Source: Ascoidea asiatica | Taxonomy: Eukaryota > Ascomycota > Saccharomycetes > Ascoideales > Ascoideaceae | NCBI GenBank assembly: GCA_001600695.1 | Contig: BCKQ01000013.1 | Coordinates: 372,001 to 436,000, forward strand | Length of the DNA: 64,000 nt | Reading direction: 5' to 3' | Shown here: piece by piece, positions 44,126 through 56,672 of the stretch | How the letters are laid out: the number at the start of each line of letters is the position of its first letter | Numbering within the stretch: position 1 is the first letter of the stretch | Program-made: the position numbers and the translations under genes | The notes under the pieces: generated by a model | Databases searched by the model: none | What the model saw: only the letters and a program-made list of their open reading frames with translations | What the model was told of the DNA's origin: nothing

Positions 44126-44368
44126 ACAGTCACGTGATATGGAAAACAAAGTTTTACTGAACACAGTAGCAGTGACGGCGTTCAAATAACTTATAAAAAG
44201 GCAAAAATACTACTTGCTTCAATAAATCTGAGTACCCAAATTTATGACCTCAGCAGTGTTTACTTTTACAAGAAAAAAAATATACGAGACAAATTAAAAA
44301 TAAACAATCGCAAACTAAAAACTAATCGTTTAGTTTTACAATCAATAGATTGAAATTTTAGTAGTTGG
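44126..44368 (+). promoter_or_regulatory. Putative promoter of the integrase ORF
   Basis: AGTCACGTGATATG (44,130-44,143, E-box) followed by CTTATAAAAAGGC (44,189-44,201, TATA-like) about 170 bp before the integrase frame. The protease ORF has its own TATA-like TTATAAAACA, suggesting two transcription units rather than one polyprotein. Confidence 0.4.
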
Positions 44369-46205
44369 TTGTATAATCTGTTCGAGAAGGAATATGTTGA
44401 AACTTTCCGTATTCATCAGAAGTCCATATTTACCCAAGAAATGTATCGTCCTGTTTTTAATAACGAAATGGTTAAACTGGTGGAGTTCTTACAAGGTACG
44501 CATAAGCAGATGTTTGACCTTAAACAAAAATTGAGCCTTTTCGAACAAGAATTGGCCACTATAGAAAAACTGTTTAACAACACTCCTGATAGTTCATTGG
44601 TAGAAAGGGTACGTAGAATAAGTAAAAACTACTACCGTATTGGCAACCAAATATTTTATTGCGAAAAAATACTTTTACTTCATATAGACGAAATAGTAGA
44701 GGTAACCCTTTGGTTCCATCAGTCAAAAGGAAGGTGCCGGAAGAGATCCCAGTTTGCGGAAAGGGAGCTTAAACAAATGTTTTATAATCTTCCAAATGAA
44801 TTTTCAAACGAAATAAAACTTCGTTGCTTGATATTGCTAAACTAGTCAGTTATTAAGCCAGTTGGGGAGGTCAATTTTACTAAGTCTTCCCAAAGCTGTG
44901 AAAGAGTACAAGTGGACTTAATAGAGATGAGAAGCACTAGGTCAATTAAAGAATATAGGTTATTAGTTAACCCGAACAAGTCGGATGAAGATATTGAACC
45001 CCTAGAAGAGTCGTATATTTTAGAAAACTTAGATGAGATTGAAAACTCCAAAACAGAAGAAGACTATGAGAAGAAAGATGATGATATAAAGGAATACAAG
45101 TGGATTATACATTTCAGGGATCATTTTACTAAATTTAGTTGGTGTTGGCCTCTATTCAATAAGCGTGCCACTTCGAGCGAATAGGTTATCCGTAAGTTTA
45201 TTAATTCTGATAACACACCATGAATGCTCCAAATGGATAAGGGGCAGAATTTATAACTAAGACAATTCCAATTAAGCAAGGTTAGGAACGTCAAAATAGT
45301 TCGAAGTTCGAATAAGCCGAAGACATCCAACGGCGAACGGACATGTGGAGAAGGGTAACCACTTATTAAAAGCGAAGCTACTTTGACTAATATATATCTA
45401 TGCAAGTAGAAATTGGTCTAGCTTTCTAGATGATACTATTTATTCGCTTAATAACAATTACAGTCGTGTTATTGGTGTCACACCTTCACAAGCTCTATAT
45501 CTCCATGCTGACACAATATTTCCGAATACTGGAAAAGAATATAAACAAAAGACAATTGGTCCGATCTGGGCAGCTCATTCTCGAAAAAACTCGGAAATGT
45601 TTTGCTCAGAAAGTTCAACGGACAATTCTAAAATAATCACCACGAATAACAGGTACATGATGCTAACAGATAAGAAACGCAATGATCCATCTGCCAAGAA
45701 AACCATTAAGTTATATGACAAGGCAAAGGTGACATTTAATAAACAACATATTGCTGTAAGAATATCTGACAAATCTCGCCTTGGTTATCTTATACACAGT
45801 ATGACGAGTTCCCAAGATGAAACAAAAAAGTTTTATAACTTTGCATATAAAACCGGAATGTTAGAAAATGCTTTTCTGTACCCTGAATTGTAAAATATTA
45901 GAGCGGACGTTGATGTTGGCTTTCCTCTATCAGCAGATTTCGTAAGAAAAACTGTCAGTTCACATAGTGTTAGTAAACATATTTTACCTCTGAATGAATT
46001 GGCATCAGCAAAAGATGTTTTTCCCCGAGAAGACCCTACGGATTCCAAAATAGCTAAATCATGTGATTCTGCTTTACAGTGTACAGAGAGATGTGGATGC
46101 AGAAAAAAAAGGTCGGGTGCTCCCTACTATGCAGTAATCATAACTGCGAGCATCAGATTAATTGTCGGAACTACAAACCAGGTGCGAAGGTGTTTGGTCC
46201 CATAG
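44369..46205 (+). pseudogene. Ginger-like integrase-type transposase relic (DDE, GPY-like and Cys-rich tail)
   Basis: The first 158 codons (FEKEYVETFRIHQKSIFTQE, LSLFEQELATIEKLFNNTPD, LKQMFYNLPNEFSNEIKLRC) are open. After a TAG at 44,843 the frame reaches SCERVQVDLIEMRSTRSIKE (first Asp), an acidic insertion, then KWIIHFRDHFTKFSWCWPLF, the core of a retroviral-type integrase. Next are MLQMDKG plus a frame change to EFITKTIPI (second Asp: xSDxGxEF) and NVKIVRSSNKPKTSNGE (region of the HGRPRHPQSxGxVE motif with the last Glu). NWSSFLDDTIYSLNNNYSRV then GVTPSQALYLHAD matches the IYxxNxxxHxxTGxTPxxALxG segment. KTIKLYDKAKVTFNKQH is GPY/F-like. A Cys-rich tail (CTERCGC, then in another frame CSLLCSNHNCEHQINC) resembles the CxC tail of Ginger/KRBA2-type integrases. 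No reverse transcriptase or LTR is near. The second catalytic part is frameshifted, so it is dead. Confidence 0.72.
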
Positions 46206-49200
46206 GTTAGAGGTTGTTGATGATAAAAGAAACAAAACAATTTTCAGTATTACCTATGTTTAGTAACGTTGCTTGATTTTTTATTTGCGATTGAGCTATA
46301 ATTTTATAACAGGCAGACAAATAAAAGCAATCCGTATGGCTGGAGCTCATATGCTTAGCCAGTTCTTTTTTCAGTGAACCAGCGAAGATGAGTTTACCAA
46401 ACCGGTGATAATAAAAAATATTGGCCAAACATCAGGCTTAATTTATTTACAGATGTTACTTAGTTGGATTAGGGCAGACCAGTTCTATTTGAAAATACCA
46501 ATCTGTGTGGAAATCGAAATTATTTTCCAAACAAATAAACCCAACCCCACAAAATACCTGCTTAATGTTTTTGGACACCGCCTAAATCGTTTGTAAGAGT
46601 TGTTACTCTTTTTATTAAAAGTTCATACAGCGTTAGTGTCGATCATCAAGTGCAAAATGGTTCCCATTCCCTTAATCACTTGAAAAACTTTAACATTTCT
46701 TATCAGCAACTCTCGTTTTCTGTATACTTTAATATTTCTTTTCGACTCAATCAATTCAAAGCGCTACAGTATAGCTTCCAATCCAGTCATGTGTCTTCTG
46801 ACAGTGCTTATGGCATGCGTCTGCAAGGATATAGCGGCTCAGATTTTGACATATATTGATGTGGGTGTAGGTTTCCACCTCAAAGTCAATATGCTATGAT
46901 TTGTTCCTTTACAGTTGGAATTTAAATAAATTTCATTATTTATCATTAACAACAGTATCTCAAGGAGAGCAAAAGGACTCAGCGTTTTAGTTAAGAAATC
47001 GATAAATGGGTAGAAGTTTGAACGGTTTGGATCCATCATGCTACTGGCAATCTCGGTTGAACCCTAACCCTACTGTTCAAGAGATGCGGCCAGTCGAGCT
47101 GCAGTTAGCTACTACATAATTTTTCTTGGATGGTCTCAACAATCCAAGGCATAAACGGAGAAACCAAGTTAGAGTCAAAACATTGGCGTAATTCTGGGCG
47201 AATATGCCTCTGCATTAATCCCGGAGATGTGTTCCAGACATAGTTATAGGTTTAAGTCCCGTTCAATCATACTTTAATTATTACCTGTTTTGGGGTCATG
47301 GAAACATGAACAGAACCATAAGCCGTTTTAGTTAGAATCTCGTTTAAAGGTGAGGTGTTTATCAATACGTAATCACTTTTTTTACGGTAAGCTAACCGCT
47401 TGTCTTTTATTACGTCTATGAATTAGTTGGTGTCATATTCTACCGATTTATTGTCGAAAACATGAATAAAGAAATATGAAAGTAGGTGTAGCGTCTAAAT
47501 GTTTTGGCAGTCCTTTTTAAAATACAATTTATTATATCCTTGACCTGTTTCTGCAAGCCTATAGTTTCGTCATAATTTATCTCTTCAGCTGGCACGTGGG
47601 TAAAGGTAATACAGATCTACATTGAAGTTGTCCTTTCGGTTATACGGTTTCAGGTTTCGGATAAAACCGATTGGATGGATTATAATTATGTAACAACTCT
47701 CCTAAACTGTTTCATTTTGTATACTATATAAATTGAGTCCATGACAGAATTTTGTTGACCATGGGCACCTGTGATCGAACGGCAGACCAGCATTTAATGC
47801 TAACGACTTCGGTTTCATTGTTCATTTATAATACCTGTCAAGATACTTCGAAAACTACATAACTGGAGCTATCATCCTCACCTTGCTGAGTGCCCACCGC
47901 AAGAAAGTAAAAATGAATAGATAAAGGTCGATTTAGTTTAAGGGAATAAAATGGCTTTAGAAATTTGAGTAATGCTAGTATACATAACCTGGTAGCTATA
48001 AATTTTTTACTTGATTATATTAATCATAGAGAATATGTAAGTAAATTTTGTGTGATTTTGCGATCACTCTCAACGCATTATGAAACAAAATATTGTACCC
48101 AGTCACTTGTAAAAGACTTTAATCATCTTTGATAGATTTTGTTTCTAAGTTTTATCAGTCAAGCGTATTTCAAATTTTCCTCAATCCACAAACTATGGGG
48201 TAATATGTACCATTAGGCCGTTTGTTGCAGTACGTTACCATTCAGTTGGCTCCCAAAATGGCTTCTAAATTCTTGGCTTTTATTGATCTATCACGAGTAT
48301 GGGGGTTTCAAGCCGCATGTATAATTAATTTCAGACACTAATTTTATGCAGAGTGGGTTTTACATTGTCAACATACTTGTTTGTGTACGAGTAATAGCCT
48401 GTCAGTTCACAGATTTTTAAAGAAAATTACGCTTATATACCTTTTTGTTTGGTGGCAGGGTAAGCCTAGTTAGTACTATAGTAAATGTTTGGTGAATCCT
48501 CTCTTTCGAGCGATACTCCCTTTTTTTCGTTGGAAGCTAACATATTTACTACCCTTTGTTCAGTCACTCCAAACTTATATGTGATTTCGAATGCTTGATA
48601 TAAGATAACCAGCATTGTGCTTAATTTTTGCCAGTCTTTCAAGACAGGCATGCAACACTTGAGAGCTTTAAATGGAAACTGCTGTCTTCGAATGACATAT
48701 ATTAAGCTAGCAACAGTTTGTCAGGCCAGACTTCCGGTAAACAATTTTCTTACTAAGTAAATTTCTGAACAGCTTTTATTGCGCTTAGAAGTACTAGCGT
48801 TAGTTTTCGATAATAAAGATACTATTGATAATCTGAAAAGCAACTTTGCCATAATAGTAATGTTATCTTTATAAACTAGTGTTTGCTATAACTCTTAGTA
48901 AATTAAAACTATTCTTATGAGAGAACCACACCTGGCAAACTTGTGACTCCAGTTGTTTACACACTAAGTAGGTAATAATTTTAATCGCCATAGAAATATA
49001 TCGCTGTACTGTCCGATATTTCAGTTGGTTTCCATTGATTTTTTGAAGGATACATAAGGTTTCTCAAATAGCAAACTACAATCCGCTTAAGCCTTTAAAA
49101 CAGTATGGCGAAGACTCAATCACTTCTTGTAAAAAACTTGTACAACCTTTTGAAAAGGAAATATATCTAATTTCTCGTGTATGCTTTGAAATTATAACCG

Positions 49201-51570
49201 AACTAAAAACAATTTGTAGCAAACTTCAAGTTTTCTTTCTTAAGACCTGCCGTTTGCATTCAAAAAATAAAGATGCCTTCAGGAAGCTACAAAAGTTGTG
49301 ATTCGATTACTCAACAAAATAATAAGAAACATTTACGATTTTCAGAAGAAGGGCGAACACAATAATAATTTATTATTTACCGAAAATTAAACTGAGTTAA
49401 TACAGAATAAAAATATGAGATAAAAAAAGACTGTTCAAGTATCTTAACTTATTTCGCTTTGAAATAAATATTGATTTACTACAGAAAAAGAAGTCTAGTA
49501 TGTCAAAATGAAAAACAAATTAATTGACCCAAAATAATTCTATGTCCGCTGCAACACAAACTCACTTTAATTAAACTTGGTGTTAACCAACATTTGCGAA
49601 TCCACTTACTAGATCCTCAGCTACCCAATTGCGTGCTCAACGCAACAGAACGCCAGTACCTTCAGGCTTTTACTGAATAACCATCACTTTATCGCCTGCC
49701 TTCACCACTCTGGCCCTTACAATATGGCAAGGTAGATGAAAATCGGCATTCCCCTACTATTAATCCCTGCAACACTATTTTTGTAGCTTGTGGATCCAGT
49801 TTGAAAACGAACAACTGTCTTAAATGGATAAGGAACAAGGCTTATAAATGCAGTTGTTACTATAGTTGACTAGCTAAATTTTAAGAAGAGAATTTAGGTT
49901 AACATCAAACGGTGCTTAGCTTATAGAAAACCATGATCGATGGTGCTGCAAAACCCGCAACATACAGCAGAAAGCAGATTACACCTTAACAGGTTTTCCA
50001 AACGGTTATCCAAAAAGGATTGCGATCTTATTGGTAAGAAGAATTAATACTATAGCTTCTCAGTACATCTTGCCAAAGGTAGCTCAAATGTATATTTATT
50101 TTTTATTGGAAATTAGGCGCTTACATATTGGTTTTGATAATGACTATTGAACTTCGGTTTACGGCAAAAAGTAAAGTATTGGAGTCTGATGTTTTAATAT
50201 AGTTTGTGAACTGCAGCCTGCAGTTCCAGGAAGTGCTCAATAAGTACCAGAACCGGATAGAAAGCTTATCTGCGGTTTTCCTGATTAATGGCATTGATGT
50301 TTACTGGGTACTTGTGTAAATTCGCTACTAAATTTTGCCCGTTCTGCGGGTAACCCAATTACTTTTATTTAAAATCAAGGATTCTTGCTGAGAAAATGAA
50401 AAAGGATTCTACTAAATTGTGTGTTAATACAAACTAAAATCCTATTTATACCTGATTAATTATAAATGGTCTGGTTTTGTTTAATTTTGATAGTATATTG
50501 TATTACCTTATACCGATGTCATTATATCAGTTTAGAGTACGAAAGTTTTGCAATGAATGTTGGTTCTTTGGCAATTATAAAATTTTAATTCTAAGTTATT
50601 TTGATTTATTTTTTCTTTCATTACTGTTTTATTTCTGTTTCTCAATTTGTTTCTTTCAGGTACACTTGTGTTAGACGTAATGTATATGCTAGGAAAGAGC
50701 TTCCACACATATGGATTTAAACTTTATCTGAAAAAAAATTTCAATTGTTTTCAAATCTAAATCGCCATAACTTTCAAAAGGCAATTGACACAATCTATGT
50801 CAAAATTGTGTTTTTGAATCAAGGTTGGCACTCTTGTGTTTAAAATTCCATTTCTGGAGCACAGAAGTGTAATGTTTTGTTGCACAATGCCACTGGCTTA
50901 TTTATACTCTTAATGATTTAAGACATAAAAAGTTTGTATTTTGTTGCACAACTTGCTGGGATTCTTTTATAAAATAATTTGATTGACCAGTGGTTATTAT
51001 GTTGGATTTAGCTTTAGCTTCTCTTATGGAAACGTTCAATCTACCGTTGAGGTTATTTAAGTTGGTGAGTGTGTCTAATAAAAATCAATTTCCTATATAT
51101 TTGTTTTTATGTTTTCGTTCCTAATTTGTCTGTGGGTTTTGATTGGCAAAATCATTTTTTTTTATTTTCTACATTAGCTTTCGTGCGAAAGGAATTTAAA
51201 TAAGTTGATCGTTTTTTAATTATTGCATTTGAATTATTTTTCTACTGTTTTGAATTATCTAAGGTTATTAAATATTATTGATTCTTTGGTTATCCACATT
51301 TTTTAATATTATTTTATTATTATCGTTTTTCCTTGATTCATTTTAGGATAAATTAAAGCGTGAATTAGGGTCACTTTTTACATCTAATTTTTTTGTTGGA
51401 ATACCGCTTTCAGGTCTTAAAGAAGAACGTACCTTATTTTTAGGATTTCTCTAGAAATGGTACAAATGTAATATAATAATAAGGTACCTAATCTTGCGTC
51501 AAAGATCACTGTATGCTGACAAATATTTCCAAACTATTCTAACGTTTGCAAGTATATTATCAGGAATAAC
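46206..51570. other. 5.4 kb without recognisable gene
   Basis: Short open frames (for example 46,650-46,859 and 50,477-50,674) show no domain. GGTTTAAGTCCCG at 47,252 and, on the minus strand, GTTCGATCAC at about 47,775 imitate tRNA B-boxes without stable cloverleafs. No LTR, hAT end or other repeat of this window was recognised here. The right end of the protease-integrase element is presumably inside the first kilobase but no terminal inverted repeat could be identified. Confidence 0.4.
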
Positions 51571-52606
51571 TGTTAGAAATAATAGAGCTATATATATACT
51601 AGGGCATATATTGGTACTAACACCATAGGTGGTGAAGGTCTGAAAGACACGTATCTATAGTAAACCTAAAAGAGTTATGTATTATACAGCAATGTGTGTA
51701 CACTATATATAATTGTGCATCGAGATGCATAATTGGGCATAAATATACATATTGTTGCATAAAGTTGCATTAAGTTGCATGAAGAATACATAAATTTACA
51801 TGACCTTGCATGAGTCTGTGTACAGGCACACAGATAGTCGGATATCATGGGCCATTCTAGTCACAGGTCATAGGTCATGTGTGCTTACGTCAGGCATAGC
51901 GTAGAAAGTAGAAAAGGCCTTGAGATAGGTTCCAGCCATAGTCGTAGAACCTTTAAGAGCATATGAAAGCTTAGCCACTCCGTAGGAGGTGAATTAAAGA
52001 GGAGTAGGATTTAACGTCTATCCGGATAGAAGTTAATTCCGAAAGGCCAATCGGCTCCAGGCAGGGACGCCTTTTGGATGAGTGGATTGGCTACGCCTAC
52101 TTTCAAGATAAGGTATAATTCTCACTGCGTATACTCAATTGTTACCGAGTAAACAGGAGACTACTGGAGATAGTCCAGTAAGGGATCTATTCCCAGTACG
52201 GCTTCGGGAGTAAAGATTATTCCCACCAATTAGTGCCATTATCTACCCAACTGGAAAGTGGGCTGATTGGTTTTACTATGGTAAAATTCAAATAAGACTT
52301 TCAATTGTTTTCTAATCAAGTTTTCAACCCTTTTTGCAAGGTAAACTTGATTCCCACGCTTATCCTACGAAGGAATCCTGGGACTTTGGGAATTCACGAG
52401 AATTATCCATAGTTCTGCGGGACCCCGTAGGAATCCTAAATTAATATAAAAGGAACCGATTTCCTCTAATTTTTTTATATAATTTATTTAGTTCACTTTT
52501 TAGATCATCGATTAGCACGAGTTAATTGGTTAATATATACTAAGTAAAACATTTGATTATATAATTCCAAATTGTGAATTTGTAAAAGAAATAAGAATTC
52601 ACAACA
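51571..52606 (+). mobile_element. LTR family A, copy A3, 5' LTR of a copia relic
   Basis: 1,036 bp, TGTTAGAAATAATAGAGC to TTCACAACA, the best match to LTR A1. Just inside, TGGTGGCATGC at 52,612-52,622 sits where a tRNA primer-binding site is expected (a site begins TGG, complementary to tRNA CCA). TATA-like AATTAATATAAAAGGAACCG is at 52,440-52,459. Followed downstream by copia gag, protease and integrase remains in the same orientation, so this is a left LTR and not solo. Confidence 0.85.
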
Positions 52607-54573
52607 ATAATTGGTGGCATGCTAGTATAATGTATTAGCTTTATTCTGCAACGGACAGTTGCCAACAACCTATTCAGCCTGAAGGTTTCTTCAAGGATTC
52701 AATACTGATGGTAATCCTAGTATGCTATCAAGAGAATCAATAGTCTATCATTTATTTCAGAAGTTATCCTCGACAAGGTTTTGAAGCTAGAACATTATTC
52801 AAACTAATATACTGCTACCCTTGTTGGAGATGCTGCACTTGGATATAAGATCTTTAATCTTTTGATTCGGTTTGCCCATGAATTCTCATCCACTCCCAAT
52901 TTATAAAAGCTCTTTAGAAAGCCTCCGCTCAAAAAGCTTTCAAGTAAGAAGGCAATGTTATGATATTAGGCCTATCATTATTAATAAAAATTTAACTCAT
53001 GTAACAGTCGACTATACTGATTATACTGCTTTTGGTAATCCTGCATCCGGCAATAACTGTGCTAAATATTATAAATTTCCTGCTGAACAAACCTTGTAAG
53101 AAAAGCTTAGCAAGACAAATGGAAGCACAAAAAAAGCATCTGCTCATCAAGACAAAAGAAACAAATTTAGCTATTGCAAGCTGCGCTTCAGCGGTTATCA
53201 ATATGGTAAACATATTAAACCAATGAAGCGTGAAGTGACTCTGGATACCAAACCAATAATTTAAACTGAGAAAGCCTTTGCCTATAATGCTACGTATGAG
53301 AATATTGCGGACGACGAAGGCCCAGAGACTGAAGTTTACTCGAAATCTTCTTTTTAAACACAAGAGTTTTAGTTTGATCCAATTATTGGCGGTGGTGCTT
53401 CCTGGGCGTTTGCCACCATCCTCATATTATCCATAATTCATACGCTATAGAAACACTTATAACAATAGCAGATTTTAGAAGATCAAATCACTCTTAGCAG
53501 CTGAGATTCTTTTGCAGATCGGTCATTTAATTCTTCATGTGACTAGTATACTGGCCAAGTCTTGCCATAAAATACTTTCAATAAAGGACCTACGTTCCCA
53601 TGGATGCATTATTATATTTATTAGTAGCTCTGTACTGTTGCATGAAAATGGTATTTCGTATTCCATTGGAACATTTTCAAATTGTCAAAAAAAACCAATA
53701 ACATTTTTGCTAGGGTTCTTGGGTATGCATTTCCAATGGAGGTTTTCAGTAAAACATTAAAATATGCAACAGGCCATGGATATCTGAAACTTTTTAGCCT
53801 TCGCCATTCAAGTATTTGAACTATGAGGTAGACGGTGAGGCACATATCAAAAGTTTTGGGAGCTGTAATTAAGTCATGTATATATTGGAAGGTACAAAGT
53901 TTTAATGAAGATCAATCTGAAAAATGCGGTATCGGGGTGGACGATGCGTTACAGTTATTCCATACAGATACAACCGGCGGGTATACAAATGAAACCGGTG
54001 CCCAAACCTATTAAACAATTCTAAAGTATGACTTTACCAGATATATTGCTGTTGTCCCTGCGATCTCATAATTGGTCAATGTGATAGAACTTAGAAAACC
54101 ATTGAATAGATGGGAACCTTAGAAGGGTTAAAAGTTGCAACGCTAAAGCTGATAATTGGTCCGAGTTGACCAAATTGCCTAGTGGATTCTAATCTTTTTC
54201 TTCTCCAAGTTACAGCCCTCACCATAATGGTCGAGCTCATTGAGCGGTTGGAAAAATTAGAACCATTTTTTACGGATTGCGTGTACACCTTGAAGAATTT
54301 GTTGCGACCGTGGTTATATGGTACATAATAACGACTAATTATATTCCCAGATTGTAGAACACACCTATGAAGTCAAATCCTATACAAAAATTTACTAGTG
54401 GACTCATATTTCCAGGAGATTTTCACTCTTTGTGTGATGACTGTTTTATCTTAAATTCTATTAAAAATATACTACTTGAGGGATACTATGTTTGTTATGA
54501 CAATGATTCTGCCAGCTTTGAATTTGTCGATACACAAAATTATGACAGTATAATAACCGGTGATTCTAATTGA
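52607..54573 (+). pseudogene. Ty1/copia gag-protease-integrase relic
   Basis: Frames read in order: a Gag-like part (VILDKVLKLEHYSN, YTATLVGDAALGYKIFNLLI, 52,750-52,880); a protease at about 53,380 (PIIGGGASWAFATILILSII, from WIxDGGASxHF with Asp changed); the GAG-pre-integrase segment at 53,512-53,660 (KILSIKDLRSHGCIIIF, LLHENGISYSIGTF), which parallels the usual NLLSxxxLxxxGxxxxF; and the integrase core at 53,940-54,450 (LQLFHTDTTGGYTNETG with catalytic Asp, DFTRYIAVVP, NAKADNWSELTKL, SYSPHHNGRAH for YSPQxNGxAER, EEFVATVVIWYIITTNYIPR). After 54,367 the last open piece ends at 54,573. Reverse transcriptase and RNase H are absent, so the element is truncated. This domain order (PR-IN before RT) is the hallmark of Ty1/copia. 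Confidence 0.78.
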
Positions 54574-55361
54574 CTTAACAATGTCAATTTTATTAGAACT
54601 TATATGTGGTGGCTAAAACTCGAGGATCAACAATAAATCATTTATGTGGTGTGAAAGAAGTGGCACGACCAGGCTCTAGCTTCCAGAATCAAATGAACGT
54701 ACTGCAAAAAAAAGAAAAACAATTCCCAAAACGATTAACTGGCAATTCAAATACATGATCCAAAAGAAAGGAAATAAATTTGAAGTTTAAACTAGCTCTG
54801 AACCTCGCAATCATGAACTATTGGTAAATATGAAAGTTTCTCCAAATTCTAGGGTAATCACGGATGACTAAAAAAAATTATTTTGGATGGGGAAAAATCC
54901 GGAGTAGCACCGAAAAAAAATGTTTCAAAACTCTAAATCACTTTATGCCAATAAAGCTTTAATTATAAAAAAAGATATGGAAAATGTTTTATACCACAAT
55001 AGAAAACTTGAATTAAACGGAAAACATAGCATGAATATTCTATTGAAAAATTTATCATCAAATAATGCAAATTTATCATAGATTTTCAGCATCCGGTAAC
55101 AGACTTAATAATATTTTCAAAAACTGAATTAAAGTAATTAAAGCATTTTAATAAAGCTGTGGTAATAGATTGCACTTACAGTACCAAAAAATTCAATTTA
55201 CGTTTAATTGATATCATTTCTCAAACGAATTCAAATAAAAGCTTTTATATTGGGTATGGCTTCTTAAGTCATGGGGATATTAACCCTTTTCAATTTGTTT
55301 TACATACATTATTGGAGGGTACCAGCGGATTAAATATTTCTTTTTTTCCATTTATTGTGAT
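54574..55361. other. Decayed sequence between copia relic and hAT fragment
   Basis: A frame at 55,141-55,371 reads AVVIDCTYSTKKFNLRLIDI then NSNKSFYIGYGFLSHGDINP; VVIDCTYSTKKFNLRL resembles the start of MULE/FAR1-type transposase cores (xxDxTYxTNxYxxPL). It is cut off by the hAT left end. Upstream 54,600-55,140 is A-rich with coding-like pieces (RTAKKRKTIPKTINWQF) in line with the N-terminal part of such a protein. Confidence 0.4.
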
Positions 55362-55625
55362 TGGTGTTTAAAAGTTCGGTTAGCTCCTAACATACTTTTT
55401 AAATTGCTGAAATTCCTAACCTAACCATCTAACTTTTCACGTGACTAAAAAAAAATTCGAAGAACCACTTTTCACCGTATCAATCACTCGCCAAGTTCAA
55501 GGAGTTTGCCTATACTCCACATCCTAAGCAATAAATAAAAAGCAAAAAGGTTGCATTTACAAGGCAAAAAATGGCCAAAAAAAAAAAGCCATTAGCGGTA
55601 ATGCCTGTCCTTTTACTTGACTAAC
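55362..55625 (+). mobile_element. hAT left-end fragment, copy 3
   Basis: TGGTGTTTAAAAGTTCGGTT, then CTAACCATCTAACTTTTCAC, GTGACTAAAAAAAAATTCG, CAATCACTCGCCAAG and AATAAATAAAAAGCAAAAAG follow the left end of hAT copy 1 step by step. It ends near GTCCTTTTACTTGACTAACA, the eroded counterpart of the A-box side of the tRNA-like sequence, close to the inverted LTR A4. No transposase follows. Confidence 0.7.
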
Positions 55626-55668
55626 AGAATGATCGACTAGTTCTTTTAGATGTGTGCACCCTTCTCTA

Positions 55669-56672
55669 TTGTGAATTTTCCCTTATTTACAAACTAGAAT
55701 AAATAAATTTTTCTACTAATTAATTAACTCGTGCTAATCGATGATCGGAAAAAACAAAGTCGGATGAATCAAAAAAAACAAAGAGTGAATACATTCCCTC
55801 TATATTAAGTCTCGATTCATATGCTGCCCCAGAGAAGCATCTAGAATTTTCGAGAATTTCCCAAAGTCCCTCGATTCCTTTCTACAACCAACGTGAGTAT
55901 CAAGCGTACCTTCTAAAAAGGGTTGAAAACTTGATTCGAAATCAATTGAAAATCCCATTTCAGTTTTTAACATCGTAAACCCATCCGCCCATTCTCAAGT
56001 GGAGTAGACATGTAAACTAATTACCGGGAAAGTATTAATCCCGCGGCGCGGACTTGAAGTTCAGAAAGGACTGCGTCTGTTCGTCACCAATTTATTCCGA
56101 CAAAATTTGTACACGCATTTACAATTATACCTTTTCTCAAATGAAAGTAGGCTGAGCCAATTTAACGATAAAGAGGGCGTCCCTTCATGGGGTCGCGTGG
56201 CCTTCCTGATTAATCTTTTCCCCGCAATAACGCTAACTCCTAACTACTTTGTGTTCTCCTACCGAAGTGGTTTGGCTTTGATATGGGCTTGCAGGGTTTA
56301 CCAGTATGGGTGCTACCAATATCAAGTTCTTTCGTACTTTGCACTGGATACCTCACTGAACCACAGATATCCGAAGCCCTGTTACAATAATATGACATCA
56401 TATTCGAATAGCTGTGTACCTGTAGAGAGGCTTATACGAGGTGATCCGAATTGACCTATTCGTTGTGCAAATTAGCGCAACTTTCTACAACAATATGTAT
56501 ACTTAAGTCTAAATAGGTAGATCTATGCCTAATTGTACAAAATGTATACACATTATCGTACAGTACATGACTCTGTTATTCTATTATTGATACGTATCTT
56601 TTGGAGAATCACCATCTAAGGTGATAGTACGAATATATTCCGTAGCATATATAGAACTCGATTATTTAAACA
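55669..56672 (-). mobile_element. LTR family A, copy A4, inverted and diverged
   Basis: On the minus strand it starts TGTTTAAATAATCGAGTTC (56,672), continues CTATATATGCTACGGAATAT, GTACTATCACCTTAGATGGT and AAAGATACGTATC, all matching LTR A1, and near its end GATCATCGATTAGCACGAGT then TTAATTAATTAG (about 55,745-55,714) is almost identical to A1. About 1,004 bp. Opposite in orientation to A1-A3. Confidence 0.75.

Noticed and set aside
43088-46205. Maverick/Polinton as the source of the protease and integrase
   Set aside because: No DNA polymerase B, packaging ATPase or capsid-like frames nearby; the Cys-rich tail and domain order fit Ginger-like integrases better.
47195-47270. tRNA suggested by GGTTTAAGTCCCG
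   Set aside because: No convincing A-box upstream and no cloverleaf.
23739-52606. LTR A1 and LTR A3 as the two ends of one 29-kb element
   Set aside because: A1 has its own near-perfect target duplication, A3 is followed by 5'-type internal sequence, and unrelated elements lie between them.
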